From Stagnihabitans tardus (lineage in GTDB: Bacteria > Pseudomonadota > Alphaproteobacteria > Rhodobacterales > Rhodobacteraceae), in the NCBI RefSeq assembly GCF_009925085.1, contig NZ_JAABNR010000004.1, forward strand, positions 186,001-250,000: a DNA stretch of 64,000 nt, in the 5' to 3' direction. Positions 32,504 to 43,076 of the stretch are shown here, piece by piece. Position 1 is the first letter of the stretch; each line of letters opens with the position of its first letter. Made by a program: the position numbers and the translations under genes. The notes below the pieces were generated by a model that was not told where the DNA came from, did no database searches, and was given only the letters and a program-made list of their open reading frames with translations.

Positions 32504-32618
32504 GCCGACTGGAGCCTTGGTGCGAACGTTGAAGGGAGGACCCGCCGACTGTGAAGTGGCAGGTCGCCCTGCCGACTGGAAGCCTGCGTTGGCTCATGCT
32601 CGGTCGCCCCGCCGACTG
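32504..32618 (+). repeat. GCCGACTG repeat array 2
   Basis: Four direct copies of GCCGACTG occur at 32504-32511, 32544-32551, 32571-32578 and 32611-32618, each preceded by CCCT, CCC or CCCC. They lie in the 282-bp gap between the M23 gene and the DUF455 gene. It is the same octamer and context as the array 7 kb to the left. Confidence 0.85.
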
Positions 32619-32648
32619 TGCCGGGGAGACATGGGGCGAGTGCCGCGT

Positions 32649-33458
32649 TTATTCCCGCTCCTCGACCAGGGGCCAATAGAAATCCGGCGGCAGCCCGGCA
32701 TCGGCGCGCTTCTCCTCGTTGAAGGGCGGTTTCAGCGACCCGTGGAAATAGCGCCGCACCAGGTCGTGGAAGACCTCCTTCGGATCGCTGCCCTCGCGGC
32801 CGCAGAGCCAGTTGAACCACTTGGACCCATAGGCGACATGGGAGACCTCTTCGGCATAGATCACGTTCAGCGCCTCCACCGCCCCTGTCTCTCCGGCCTT
32901 TTCGAAGAGCGCGATCATCCCAGGGGTCACATCCAGCCCCCGGGCTTCCAGCACCATGGGCACCACCGCGAGCCGGGCCTGGAGGTCGCCCACCGTGTCC
33001 TCGGCCGCCCGCCACATCCCGGCATGGGCGGGCAGGGCGCCGTAATGGCTGCCCATGGCGTGCAGACAATCGCAGACCATCAGGAAATGCCGGCACTCGT
33101 CATCTGCTGCCCGCACCCAGTCGTCATAGAAGCCCAGGGGCATCGGCTGATCGCAGAACCTTGCGATGATGTCCCAGTGCAGATCGACCGCGTTGAGCTC
33201 GATATGGGCGACCGCATGGAGCATCGCCTGCCGCCCCGCCAGCGACCCCGGCTTGCGCTTGGGAACATCGCGGGGGTCGAGGAGCACCGGCTCGGAGGGC
33301 CGGGCGGGCTGCAAGGGCGGATCGGCCCGCCCGATCTCCAAGGGAGCTCCCGCTGCCCGAGAGGCCAACCAGGCCGCCGCATGGGTCCGCCCCAGCTCGA
33401 CCTTGGCCCGTGCCTCGCCGCAGCTCAGGACCTGAACCGCCATCTCAGCCAGTGTCAC
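32649..33458 (-). CDS. DUF455 ferritin-like protein
   Basis: This 269-aa helical protein of the DUF455 ferritin-like superfamily has possible di-metal residues in MLHAVAHIELNAVDLHWD, AADDECRHFLMVCDCL and IYAEEVSHVAYGSKWF (repeated E...H/ExxH patterns). Homologues include MiaE-like hydroxylase relatives, but no function is established for this group. The start is GTG 33458, with GGGAGGA 8 nt upstream; a much longer open frame extends beyond it but has no homology. It is probably monocistronic. Confidence 0.88.
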   Translation of the reverse strand: MTLAEMAVQVLSCGEARAKVELGRTHAAAWLASRAAGAPLEIGRADPPLQPARPSEPVLLDPRDVPKRKPGSLAGRQAMLHAVAHIELNAVDLHWDIIARFCDQPMPLGFYDDWVRAADDECRHFLMVCDCLHAMGSHYGALPAHAGMWRAAEDTVGDLQARLAVVPMVLEARGLDVTPGMIALFEKAGETGAVEALNVIYAEEVSHVAYGSKWFNWLCGREGSDPKEVFHDLVRRYFHGSLKPPFNEEKRADAGLPPDFYWPLVEERE

Positions 33459-33491
33459 GATACGATCCTCCCTTGGCGCCTGGCCCCGTCT

Positions 33492-33639
33492 ATCCAAAGG
33501 AGCGGCTTGCGCCGCAAGTCTTTTTTCTCGCCTCTGTCCCCAAGGGGGGCCAACCGGCTCGGGATGGGGTGGGTCCGGGAGGGGGCTTGCCCCCTCCCGG
33601 TCTGGGGAGGGTGCGGGAGGGGCGGAACGCCCCTCCCGC
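33492..33639. repeat. Degenerate tRNA-repeat core and two strong hairpins
   Basis: 33492-33526 resembles the core of the tRNA-Gly direct repeats (AGGAGCGGCTTGCG then CCGCAAG, followed by TCTTTTTT). Two near-perfect 12-bp hairpins follow: CCGGGAGGGGGC-TT-GCCCCCTCCCGG (33575-33600) and GCGGGAGGGGCG-GAA-CGCCCCTCCCGC (33613-33639). These occupy the gap downstream of the peroxiredoxin gene. Confidence 0.7.
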
Positions 33640-33691
33640 CTGGCCCGGAAAGACCATCCGTCAGGCCTGCCACAGATGCGGCTTGCGGGGT

Positions 33692-34174
33692 CTAGCCCTT
33701 GACCGCCGTCAGGACCTCGGCCGCATGGCCCTTGACCTTCTCGACCCGCCAGGTCTTTTCCAGCACCCCATCCGCGCCGATCAGGAAGGTCGAGCGCAGA
33801 ACCCCCACGACCTCCTTGCCGAAGAAGATCTTGGCGCCGTAAGAGCCCCAGTCTTCCATCACATGGCCCTCCTTGTCGGAGAGAAGCGCCATGCCAAGCC
33901 CCTGCTTGGCCGCGAATTTGCGGTGCTTTTCCACCCCGTCCTTGGACAGGCCCAGGACCGTCACCCCCGCCGCCTGGAACTCGGGCAAGAGCGCCTGGAA
34001 CTCCATGATCTCGTTGGTGCAAGAGGGCGTGCCATCGGCGCCATAGGTAAACAGCACCACCCGGCTGCCCCGCAGGGCGGAAAGCGTGACCGCGCTGCCA
34101 TCCTCACGCATCAGGGTGAAATCGGGGGCCATCTGCCCGATCGGAGGGTGATCTGCGGGTTTCACATCGGCCAT
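33692..34174 (-). CDS. bcp: Peroxiredoxin of the PrxQ/Bcp family
   Basis: This 160-aa thiol peroxidase has the PrxQ layout. APDFTLMREDGSAVTLSALRG is near the start, then the peroxidatic cysteine in GTPSCTNE (typical TPxCTxE), then GLSKDGVEKHRKFAAKQGL and RSTFLIGADG. The position five residues after the peroxidatic Cys, where many PrxQ proteins carry the resolving Cys, is not Cys here (EIMEFQ). It is therefore probably a 1-Cys form or uses another partner thiol. The ATG has AAGGAG upstream, which rules out the longer frame. It is divergent from the AsmA-like gene. Confidence 0.92.
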   Translation of the reverse strand: MADVKPADHPPIGQMAPDFTLMREDGSAVTLSALRGSRVVLFTYGADGTPSCTNEIMEFQALLPEFQAAGVTVLGLSKDGVEKHRKFAAKQGLGMALLSDKEGHVMEDWGSYGAKIFFGKEVVGVLRSTFLIGADGVLEKTWRVEKVKGHAAEVLTAVKG

Positions 34175-34254
34175 GGGCGGCTCCTTGCCTTGTTTTCTGC
34201 GGGATTGCCCCCGCTTCCTTGGCGTTTTAGTTGCCTTGCGGCAAAGATAAAGGC

Positions 34255-37200
34255 ATGGCCGGGACAAGGGGCGGAAAAAACCCCAACCCGGGGCGCGGGC
34301 AGAGCGAAACGAACAAGTCAGGCGGCAGGTCAGGCGGAATGACGGCAACAGGCAAGACGCAGACGGCTGGCCAGACTGCTGGCCCGTCCGGCGGAGCGAG
34401 CCCGGCGGGCGAAGCGCCGCTGGTGCTGGAGCCTGCTGCGCGCGTCAGCCCCGGTCGAGACCTGTCCCGGGCCGAAGTCCCCGACACAGCGCCCCCCGAC
34501 ACAGCGCAGCCCGACACAGCGCTCCCCGATGCCGCGCTCCCCGACCGCCGCAAGGCTGACCTCGGCCCCCCCGGCGGGCGCGAAAGGCGTCGGCGTCGGC
34601 GCTCTTCGGGCCTTGGCGGGCGGCTGGTCTTTCTCTTCCTCGTCGCGGCGCTTGGCCTTGGGCTTCTGGCGCTGAACGGGCGGACCATCCCCCTGCCGGT
34701 CTGGGCCGTGGCCGAGATCGAATCCCGCCTGAATGACGCCATCGACCGCGTCTTGCCGCAGCATGCCGCCTCGGTCGGCGGCATCACCCTGACCGTGGGC
34801 AGCGACTGGACGCCAACGCTGGATATCGAGGACCTGCGGCTGCTTCAGCCCTCGGGCCAGACGCTCCTGACCCTGCCCGAGAGCCATCTGCAACTGGACC
34901 CCGGCAGCCTCTTGCACGGCGCCATCCAGCCGCAAAGCCTGCGGATCGTGGGGGCGCGGCTGGCGGTGCGGCGCGATGCGGATGGGCGCTTCGACCTTGA
35001 CCTCGGCAGCGCCGGTTCCGCCCCCGCCCCCCGTCTGGAAAGCCCGGCCCAGGCCTTTGCGCTTCTGGAGGCCGCCTTTGCCCAACCCGCCTTCGCCCAT
35101 CTGACCCGCATCGATGTCGAGGCCCTGAGCCTGACCCTCACCGACCGCGCCACGAACCGCACCTGGGAGGTGGGCGACGGGCGGCTTTCCATCGACAACC
35201 GGCCCGAGGAACTGGCGGCCCAGCTCGCCATGACCCTGGTGGCCGGTGGCGAGACCCCGGCCCAGGCCGTGCTGACGGCGGTGCTGGGCAAGGGCAAGGC
35301 CGAGGCGCGGCTTTCCGCCGAGGTCACCCAGGTCTCGGCCCCGGACCTCGCCTCGGGGGCTCCGGCCCTGGCCTGGCTTGGGGTGCTGGACGCGCCGATC
35401 TCGGGGCGGCTGGCGGCCACGATCGGGACCGAGGGCGTCTCGGCGCTGGAAGGGCGGCTCGAGATCGGGGCGGGTGCCTTGCAGCCCACGCCCGGCACCA
35501 CGCCCATCGCCTTCGACCGGGCGAGCCTGGGGCTGGGCTTCGACCCGCAGGCCGGGCGGCTCCTCTTGACGGACCTGTCCTTGCAAAGCCAGACCCTGCG
35601 GCTGAAGGCCAAGGGGCAGGCCTATATGGTCGACGCCCAGGGCCAGAGGGAGACGGGCCCCCTGTCGGCGCGCATTCCTGCGGCCTTCCTCGGGCAGTTG
35701 ACGATTTCCGACCTTTCCGTCGATCCGGACGGGCTCTTTGCCGCGCCCGTGCAGTTCAGCGAGGGCGCCTTTGACGCCCGCCTGCGGCTTGATCCCTTCA
35801 CGCTGGACATCGGCCAGTTCACCCTGGCCGAGGCGGGCGACACGCTGAGCCTGAAGGGCCGCATCTCGGCCTCGCCCAAGGGTTGGACGACGGCCATCGA
35901 CCTGAACCTGAACCGCATCTCGCGCGACCGGCTTCTGGCGATCTGGCCCCTGCGGCTGGTGACCGGCACGCGCAACTGGGTGCGCGACAATATCCGCAAT
36001 GCGCAGCTGAAGGACCTGACCGCCGCCCTACGCCTCGCGCCGGGGCAGGAGCCGCGCGCCGAACTGTCCTATTCCTTCGCCGATGCCGAGCTGCGCTTCA
36101 TGCCCAAGATGCCCCAGGTCACGGGGGCGGATGGCTATTCGACGATCCAGGGGCGGCGCTATACGCTGGTGGTCTCCAAGGGTCAGATCCGGCCGCCCGA
36201 GGGCGGGCTTCTGGATGTCTCGGGCACCGTCTTTGCCGTGCCCGATATCACGCTGAAACCTGCCGTGGCCGAGATCGGGCTGCGCCTGCGCGGGCCCCTG
36301 ACCGCGACGCTGTCGCTTCTGGACCAGCCGCCCCTGTCCTATATGCGCAAGGCGGGGCAGCCGGTGGACCTCGGGACGGGCAATGTCGACCTGACCGCCC
36401 GCATCTCCTTCCCGCTGATCGCCCGCGTCCTGCAAGAGCATGTGACCCTGGATGTGCGCGCCGTGGTGCGGGATTTCCTGTCCGACAAGCTGATCAAGGA
36501 TCACCGCGTGACGGCCCCCGCGCTGGATGTGCATGTGACCTCGACCCAGCTCACCATCGCGGGCAAGGGCGCGGTGGGCCAGGTGCCCTTCGACATGACC
36601 CTGTCCCAGGTCATCCCCATCTCCCGCCTGACCCCGCGCCAGGCGTCGCTGCAAGCCAACCTCCCCCAGGGCGTCCTGATCTTCCCCGAGGCCATCCCCG
36701 CCCCGCCGACCCTGGTTGCGGGCACCGTCACGCTTTCTCCGGCCGCCGTCGAAGAGTTCCGCCTGGGGCTCCCCAAGACCGCCGTCCAGGGCGAGGGCCC
36801 GGCCGAGGTCGTCCTGACCCTGGCCAAGGGCCAGCCCGGCCGCATGGAGCTCACCTCGACGCTGGAGGGCCTGGTGCTGGCCATCCCCGAGCTTGGCTGG
36901 CGCAAGGGGGCAGGGACGGCGGGCACGCTCAAGGCCGAGGTCACGCTGGGCACCGTCCCCCGGGTGGACCGCCTCGCGCTGTCGGCCCCGGGCCTGTCGG
37001 CCGAGGGCACGGTCACCCTGCGTTCGGACGGGCTTTTGGACCTCGCACGGTTCTCCCGCGTCAAGATGGGCGGCTGGCTGGACGGCGGGCTTGATATCAA
37101 GGGCAACGGCTCCAAGCTGGTGGAATTCGCCGTGACCTCGGGCAGCATCGACATGCGGCGCTTCCCCGAGAACCGGGGCGGCGGCGGCTCGGGCGGCAAC

Positions 37201-37941
37201 CGCATCCGCGCCGACCTGGCCTCGCTCCGGGTGACCGAGGGCATCCGCATCGCCCCCTTCAGCGGCGATTTCACCCTGAGGGGCGGCTTCAACGGCACTT
37301 TCCGCGGCCGCGTCAACGGCGAGGCGCCGATCACCGGCACCGTCGTGCCCACCCGCAACGGATCGGCCGTGCGGATCGAGGCCGATGACGCCGGCGCCGT
37401 CGCCCGCTCGGCCGGGCTCTTCGCCTCGGCCCAGGGCGGCAAGCTGACCCTGTCGCTTGTCCCCCTCGCGGGATCGGGCATCTATGACGGCACGGCGCGG
37501 ATCGAGCGGGTTCGGGTCAAATACGGCTCCTTCATGGCCGATCTCCTCTCGGCCATCTCGGTCGTGGGGCTCCTGGACCAATTGAACGGCGACGGCATCG
37601 TCTTTGACCGCGCCGAGGCGGAATTCCTTCTGACCCCCTCGGTCATCGAGATCCGGCGCGGTTCGGCCATCGGCCTGTCGATGGGCGTCTCGCTGGAGGG
37701 GCGCTATGACACGGGCTCCACCCGGTTCGACATGCAGGGCGTCGTCTCGCCGCTTTACCTGTTGAACGGCATCGGCGCGATCCTGACCCGCAAGGGCGAA
37801 GGGCTCTTCGGTTTTGCCTATAAACTGCGCGGCACGGCGGCGGTGCCCGATGTCAGCGTCAACCCGCTGTCGATCCTGACGCCGGGCATGTTCCGCGAAT
37901 TGTTCCGCGCCCCGGCCCCCAACCTAGGAAATGGCGGATGA
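34255..37941 (+). CDS. Very large AsmA/YhdP-like protein (DUF3971 and AsmA-like C-terminal regions)
   Basis: This ~1228-aa protein has a cytoplasmic, low-complexity N-terminus of about 118 residues (Gly/Pro-rich, with a PDTA-type mini-repeat near residues 76-97 and an Arg cluster). One membrane anchor (about 121-141) is followed by a long periplasmic body of beta-repeats typical of AsmA/TamB/YhdP proteins, now thought to bridge the membranes and carry phospholipids. The C-terminal [19 protein letters not shown] ... [11 protein letters not shown] is the AsmA-like C region. Starts are uncertain (ATG 34255 or 34339). The stop overlaps queA (ATGA), giving tight coupling. Confidence 0.85.
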   Translation: MAGTRGGKNPNPGRGQSETNKSGGRSGGMTATGKTQTAGQTAGPSGGASPAGEAPLVLEPAARVSPGRDLSRAEVPDTAPPDTAQPDTALPDAALPDRRKADLGPPGGRERRRRRRSSGLGGRLVFLFLVAALGLGLLALNGRTIPLPVWAVAEIESRLNDAIDRVLPQHAASVGGITLTVGSDWTPTLDIEDLRLLQPSGQTLLTLPESHLQLDPGSLLHGAIQPQSLRIVGARLAVRRDADGRFDLDLGSAGSAPAPRLESPAQAFALLEAAFAQPAFAHLTRIDVEALSLTLTDRATNRTWEVGDGRLSIDNRPEELAAQLAMTLVAGGETPAQAVLTAVLGKGKAEARLSAEVTQVSAPDLASGAPALAWLGVLDAPISGRLAATIGTEGVSALEGRLEIGAGALQPTPGTTPIAFDRASLGLGFDPQAGRLLLTDLSLQSQTLRLKAKGQAYMVDAQGQRETGPLSARIPAAFLGQLTISDLSVDPDGLFAAPVQFSEGAFDARLRLDPFTLDIGQFTLAEAGDTLSLKGRISASPKGWTTAIDLNLNRISRDRLLAIWPLRLVTGTRNWVRDNIRNAQLKDLTAALRLAPGQEPRAELSYSFADAELRFMPKMPQVTGADGYSTIQGRRYTLVVSKGQIRPPEGGLLDVSGTVFAVPDITLKPAVAEIGLRLRGPLTATLSLLDQPPLSYMRKAGQPVDLGTGNVDLTARISFPLIARVLQEHVTLDVRAVVRDFLSDKLIKDHRVTAPALDVHVTSTQLTIAGKGAVGQVPFDMTLSQVIPISRLTPRQASLQANLPQGVLIFPEAIPAPPTLVAGTVTLSPAAVEEFRLGLPKTAVQGEGPAEVVLTLAKGQPGRMELTSTLEGLVLAIPELGWRKGAGTAGTLKAEVTLGTVPRVDRLALSAPGLSAEGTVTLRSDGLLDLARFSRVKMGGWLDGGLDIKGNGSKLVEFAVTSGSIDMRRFPENRGGGGSGGNRIRADLASLRVTEGIRIAPFSGDFTLRGGFNGTFRGRVNGEAPITGTVVPTRNGSAVRIEADDAGAVARSAGLFASAQGGKLTLSLVPLAGSGIYDGTARIERVRVKYGSFMADLLSAISVVGLLDQLNGDGIVFDRAEAEFLLTPSVIEIRRGSAIGLSMGVSLEGRYDTGSTRFDMQGVVSPLYLLNGIGAILTRKGEGLFGFAYKLRGTAAVPDVSVNPLSILTPGMFRELFRAPAPNLGNGG

Positions 37942-39002
37942 ACCTGTCCGATTTCGACTTCGACCTGCCCGAGCACCTGATTGCGACCCGCCCCATGGTG
38001 CCCCGTTCGGCCGCCAAGCTTCTGGTGGTCGAGGGCGACAGGATGCAGGACAGGACGGTGGCCGACCTGCTGGAGGTGTTTCAGCCCGGCGACCGGCTGA
38101 TCCTGAACAACACCAAGGTCATCCCGGCGCGTCTGACGGGCACCCGCCAGCGCGGCGAGGCCGTGGCGAAGGTCGAAATCACCCTCTTGGAGCCCCGTGC
38201 CACGGGCTGGCGGGCGCTGGCCAAGCCGCTGCGCAAGGTGAATGTCGGAGAGGTCATCCGGTTTTCGGATGCCCTTTCGGCCACGGTGGCGGAAAAGTCC
38301 GAGACCGACCTGACCCTCTCTTTCAACCTCACGGGCGATGATTTCGACGCGGCCCTGGCTGAGGCGGGCCAGATGCCCCTGCCGCCCTATATCGCCGCCA
38401 AAAGGGCGCCCGATGCCCAGGACATGACCGACTACCAGACGATCTTCGCCCGCCATTCCGGCGCCGTGGCGGCCCCCACGGCCTCCCTTCATTTCGAACC
38501 CTGGCTGCTGGAGGCGCTGGCGAAAAAGGGCGTGCAGTTCACCGAGGTCACGCTGCATGTCGGCGCGGGCACTTTCCTGCCCGTGAAGGTCGAGGATGTG
38601 ACGACCCACAAGATGCATGCCGAATGGGGCGAAGTGACGCCCGAGGCGGCGGCCGAGATCAACGCGACGCGCGCTTCGGGCCACCGCGTGATCCCCGTGG
38701 GCACCACGGCGCTGCGGCTGATCGAAACGGCGGCGGCCTCGGGCCAGGTCGAGCCCTGGCGGGGTCCCACCGACATCTTCATCTACCCGGGCTACCGGTT
38801 CCGGGTGACCGATGCGCTGATGACCAACTTTCACCTGCCGAAATCGACGCTCCTGATGCTGGTCTCGGCCCTCATGGGCAAAGACCGCATGGACCGCGTC
38901 TATGCCCATGCCCTGGCCAAGGGTTACCGATTCTTTTCCTACGGGGATAGTTCCTTGCTTATTCCATTCACTCCCGGTGAACAGAGTTTACAAACTGCCT
39001 AA
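37938..39002 (+). CDS. queA: S-adenosylmethionine:tRNA ribosyltransferase-isomerase
   Basis: This 354-aa enzyme transfers and rearranges the ribosyl part of SAM onto preQ1 in tRNA to make epoxyqueuosine, the penultimate step of queuosine synthesis. Family motifs are [14 protein letters not shown] at the start, [20 protein letters not shown], and the C-terminal [16 protein letters not shown] with [11 protein letters not shown]. Length is normal. The ATG overlaps the preceding stop by 4 nt. No tgt is visible nearby in the window. Confidence 0.96.
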   Translation: MNLSDFDFDLPEHLIATRPMVPRSAAKLLVVEGDRMQDRTVADLLEVFQPGDRLILNNTKVIPARLTGTRQRGEAVAKVEITLLEPRATGWRALAKPLRKVNVGEVIRFSDALSATVAEKSETDLTLSFNLTGDDFDAALAEAGQMPLPPYIAAKRAPDAQDMTDYQTIFARHSGAVAAPTASLHFEPWLLEALAKKGVQFTEVTLHVGAGTFLPVKVEDVTTHKMHAEWGEVTPEAAAEINATRASGHRVIPVGTTALRLIETAAASGQVEPWRGPTDIFIYPGYRFRVTDALMTNFHLPKSTLLMLVSALMGKDRMDRVYAHALAKGYRFFSYGDSSLLIPFTPGEQSLQTA

Positions 39003-39084
39003 AATTGTTGCAGTTTTCCGTTTTTTGGACTGCCTTCGTTAACCAAGCCCCTGTATGGTCTGCCCATCTTTCAGGGAGGACGAG

Positions 39085-40509
<1,425 letters not shown>

Positions 40510-40572
40510 CCCGCGAATCCTTTTGGGCCGAATCTCCTCTTGGGTTACCCTTTCGCAAAAGGGAGGGCCAAG

Positions 40573-40788
40573 ATGGGCAAGGAAGAGGATCTGAAGAAGC
40601 GCCAGGAAGCCTTGGTCAAGATGGCCAAGGCGATCTCCAGCCTGACCAAGGTGCCGCTGCCCCAGGTGGCGGCGGTCCTGCAGAAATATCCGCCCGAGGG
40701 CGCATCGGGTCAGAAATGCCTTGAAGAATGCAAGAAGCTGGCGGCGATCCAGATGGAAAAGCTGCTCAAGGCCGAATTGCACCTGTGA
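40573..40788 (+). CDS. Small Lys-rich protein of unknown function
   Basis: This 71-aa protein starts MGKEEDLKKRQEALVKMAKA, has a short KVPLPQVAAVLQKYPPEG centre and a CLEECKKLAAIQMEKLL helix with two cysteines three residues apart. It has no membrane segment or signal. The ribosome site GGGAGGG is well placed and codon use follows the neighbours, so it is probably real. I recognise no family. It lies 63 bp after gdhA and could share its transcript. A perfect dyad follows the stop directly. Confidence 0.7.
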   Translation: MGKEEDLKKRQEALVKMAKAISSLTKVPLPQVAAVLQKYPPEGASGQKCLEECKKLAAIQMEKLLKAELHL

Positions 40789-40813
40789 CCTGCTGACAGG
40801 TTCTGTCAGCAGG
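40789..40813 (+). terminator. Perfect 11-bp hairpin after the small gene
   Basis: CCTGCTGACAG-GTT-CTGTCAGCAGG starts one base after the stop codon. No T-tract follows, so it could also be an operator for the EVE gene 33 bp downstream. Confidence 0.6.
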
Positions 40814-40845
40814 GTCCTGCCACTCTCCCCCAAAAGGAGAGACCC

Positions 40846-41343
40846 ATGACCCTGCTGTTCCCCTCCCCCGTCGCCGCCCCCCGCCACTGGATCGCGGTGG
40901 CCTCGGCCGACCATGTCGCGCGCGGCCTTGCGGGCGGCTTCGCCCAGGCCTGCCACGGCAAGCGCGGCCCCCTCGCCCGCGCCAGGCCCGGCGACAGGGT
41001 GATCTACTATGCGCCCACCGAGACCTTCGGGCAGCGCGACAAGCTCCAGGCCTTTGTCGCCTATGGCCATTTCACCTCAGAGGTCTACCAGGCCCAGATG
41101 GGCGACTTCCGCCCCCATCGCCGCGATGTCACCTGGGCCGAGGCCCACCGCGCCGCCATCGCCCCCCTTCTTCCTCACCTCAGCTTCACCGCCGGCAAGG
41201 CCAACTGGGGCGCCCCCTTCCGCTGGGGCTTCTTCGAAATCCCCGCTCACGACAGCGCGATCATCGCCCGGGCCATGGGCGTCCTGTCCCATCCGCGACA
41301 TGACCTGTCGCAAGCTTGGCAGGAAACCGAAGCCAAAGCTTGA
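40846..41343 (+). CDS. EVE-domain protein
   Basis: This 165-aa single EVE (PUA-like) domain has WIAVASADHVARGLAGGFAQ, a following HGKRGPLARARPGD, then VIYYAP, FVAYGHF and a terminal FRWGFFEI. EVE domains bind modified bases in DNA or RNA and appear in tRNA- and restriction-related contexts. This free-standing form is common in Rhodobacteraceae but has no assigned partner. AAAAGGAGAG precedes the ATG. No restriction or modification gene is nearby. Confidence 0.88.
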   Translation: MTLLFPSPVAAPRHWIAVASADHVARGLAGGFAQACHGKRGPLARARPGDRVIYYAPTETFGQRDKLQAFVAYGHFTSEVYQAQMGDFRPHRRDVTWAEAHRAAIAPLLPHLSFTAGKANWGAPFRWGFFEIPAHDSAIIARAMGVLSHPRHDLSQAWQETEAKA

Positions 41344-41388
41344 ATAAGGGGCCAAAGGCTGCATCATGTGCAGAAAACGAGGTCCGAC

Positions 41389-42639
41389 ATGCGTTATTCC
41401 GGCTGGAAGGTCATCACCGAAGGGCTGAGGGGCAACCTCGGCTGGACCCGCGCCTGGCGCGACCCGGCGCCCAAGGCGGAATATGACGCCATCATCATCG
41501 GCGGCGGCGGCCATGGGCTGGCCACGGCCTATTACCTGGCGAAAAACCACGGGATGACCAATATCGCCGTCCTGGAGAAGGGTTACCTCGGCGGCGGCAA
41601 TGTCGGGCGCAACACGACGATCGTGCGGGCCAATTACTTCCTGCCGGGCAACAGCGAGTTCTATTCCCATTCGCTGAAGCTCTGGGAAGGCCTCGAGCCC
41701 GAGCTGAACTACAACGTCATGCATTCGCAGCGCGGCCATATCATCCTCTTCCACTCGGACGGGCAAAGGGACGCCGCCGCCCGGCGGGGCAATGCCATCG
41801 TGAACCAGGGCGACGACGCCGAGCTCCTCTCGGTCTCCCAGTTGAAAGAGATGCTGCCCTATCTCGACTACAACCAGACCCGCTTCCCGATCTATGGCGG
41901 CCTGATCCAGCGCCGCGCCGGCACGGCGCGCCATGACGCCGTCGCCTGGGGCTTCGCCCGCGCCGCCGATCAGCGCGGCGTCGACCTGATCCAGAACTGC
42001 GAGGTCACCGGGATCGACATCGAAAACGGCCGCGTCACCGGCGTGCAAACCACCCGTGGCCCGATCCGCGCGAAGAAGGTTGGTATGGCGGTCGCAGGCC
42101 GCTCTTCCCAGGTCGCGGCCAAGGCGGGGATGCGCCTGCCCATCGAGAGCCATATCCTGCAAGCCTTCGTCACCGAGGGCCTGAAGCCCGTCATCGACCA
42201 TGTGGTCAGCTATGGCATGGGGCACTTCTACATCAGCCAGTCCGACAAGGGCGGCCTGGTCTTCGGCGGCGACATCGACATGTATGCCTCCTATGCCGCG
42301 CGCGGCAACCTGCCCATGGTCGAGCATGTCATGGAGGCGGGGATGACCCTCATGCCGATGCTCGCCCGAGCCAAGGTCCTGCGCTCTTGGGGCGGCATAA
42401 TGGACATGACCCCCGACGGCTCCCCCATCATCGACAAGACCCATATCGAGGGGCTTTTCGTCGATGCCGGCTGGAACTACGGCGGCTTCAAGGCCACCCC
42501 CGCCTCGGGCTGGTGCTTTGCCCACCTGATGGCCACCGGACAATCCCACGACGTCGCCCGCCGCTTCCGCCTGGACCGCTTCCGCACCGGCCATGTGATC
42601 GACGAAGAAGGCACCGGCAGCCAGCACAATTTGCACTGA
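41389..42639 (+). CDS. soxB: Sarcosine oxidase subunit beta
   Basis: This 416-aa flavoprotein subunit of heterotetrameric sarcosine oxidase demethylates sarcosine to glycine, passing the methyl group to tetrahydrofolate in the complex. Its FAD dinucleotide site is AIIIGGGGHGLATAYYL (about 35-50). The histidine in RRAGTARHDAVAWGF (near 182) corresponds to the residue that covalently binds FMN in characterised enzymes. The C-terminal DMTPDGSPIIDKT and GWNYGGFKATPASG are typical. Start ATG 41389 is chosen by the conserved MRYS beginning and fits the usual length. First gene of soxBDAG. Confidence 0.95.
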   Translation: MRYSGWKVITEGLRGNLGWTRAWRDPAPKAEYDAIIIGGGGHGLATAYYLAKNHGMTNIAVLEKGYLGGGNVGRNTTIVRANYFLPGNSEFYSHSLKLWEGLEPELNYNVMHSQRGHIILFHSDGQRDAAARRGNAIVNQGDDAELLSVSQLKEMLPYLDYNQTRFPIYGGLIQRRAGTARHDAVAWGFARAADQRGVDLIQNCEVTGIDIENGRVTGVQTTRGPIRAKKVGMAVAGRSSQVAAKAGMRLPIESHILQAFVTEGLKPVIDHVVSYGMGHFYISQSDKGGLVFGGDIDMYASYAARGNLPMVEHVMEAGMTLMPMLARAKVLRSWGGIMDMTPDGSPIIDKTHIEGLFVDAGWNYGGFKATPASGWCFAHLMATGQSHDVARRFRLDRFRTGHVIDEEGTGSQHNLH

Positions 42640-42687
42640 AGGGAGACCCGGATGCGTCCCCCTTTCCATACCGTCGCAGCCTCCGGC

Positions 42688-42755
42688 GGGGATATTTATG
42701 AAAAGATGAACCTGGGCCGCGTGCCTGATTTCATCTTTTCGAAAATATCCCGGGG
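42688..42755. repeat. Imperfect inverted repeat between soxB and soxD
   Basis: The left arm starts GGGGATATTTATG and ends AAAAGATGAA (42688-42710). The right arm starts TTCATCTTTTCG and ends AAAATATCCCGG (42730-42753). They pair over about 23 bp with two mismatches and a 19-bp loop. The left arm resembles the GATATTT tail of the 3'-end composite repeats. A short frame from ATG 42651 runs through it and overlaps the soxD start, but nothing supports it as a gene. Confidence 0.75.
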
Positions 42756-42768
42756 TGAGGCGAAGCCG

Positions 42769-42790
42769 AGGGGCAGAGCCCCTTTCTTTT
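42769..42790 (+). terminator. Terminator-like hairpin inside the sox operon
   Basis: AGGGGC-AGA-GCCCCT followed by TTCTTTT lies 14 nt before the soxD start. The stem is short (6 bp) but has a T-rich tail, so it may reduce readthrough from soxB to soxDAG. Confidence 0.6.
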
Positions 42791-42803
42791 CGGAGGCCGA
42801 ACC

Positions 42804-43076
42804 ATGCGCCTGACTTGTCCCCTCTGCGGTGACCGCGACCGCCGCGAGTTCTATTACTCCGGCTCCGAGGATACCCTGACCCGCCCCGCCCCCGATGCGG
42901 GCGATGCGGCTTGGGACGACATGCTTTACCTGCGCACCAACCCGGCCGGGGTGACGAAGGATCTTTGGTATCACGAGTCAGGCTGCGGCTCTTGGCTCGT
43001 CGTCACCCGCAACACGGTGACCCATGAGATCCTCGCCACCGAACGGGTGGCCGACCGGAAAGGAGCCCCGAAATGA
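42804..43076 (+). CDS. soxD: Sarcosine oxidase subunit delta
   Basis: This 90-aa small subunit has an N-terminal CPLCGDRDRREF zinc knuckle and the conserved LYLRTNPAGVTKDLWYHESG, then CGSWLVVTRNT. It structurally supports the alpha subunit of the complex. The ribosome site is GGAGG before the ATG. Its last 4 nt overlap soxA. Confidence 0.95.
   Translation: MRLTCPLCGDRDRREFYYSGSEDTLTRPAPDAGDAAWDDMLYLRTNPAGVTKDLWYHESGCGSWLVVTRNTVTHEILATERVADRKGAPK

Noticed and set aside
33459-34022. Longer N-terminus for the DUF455 protein
   Set aside because: The frame stays open upstream but lies antiparallel to hairpins and over the peroxiredoxin gene. The GTG with GGGAGGA marks the start.
42688-42755. Insertion sequence or MITE with target duplication
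   Set aside because: The inverted repeat is too short, has no target duplication that I can see, and no transposase is nearby.
42651-42812. A ~53-codon frame in the soxB-soxD gap
   Set aside because: It reads through the inverted repeat, has no homology I recognise, and its end merely overlaps the soxD start. The repeat and terminator-like features explain the DNA better.
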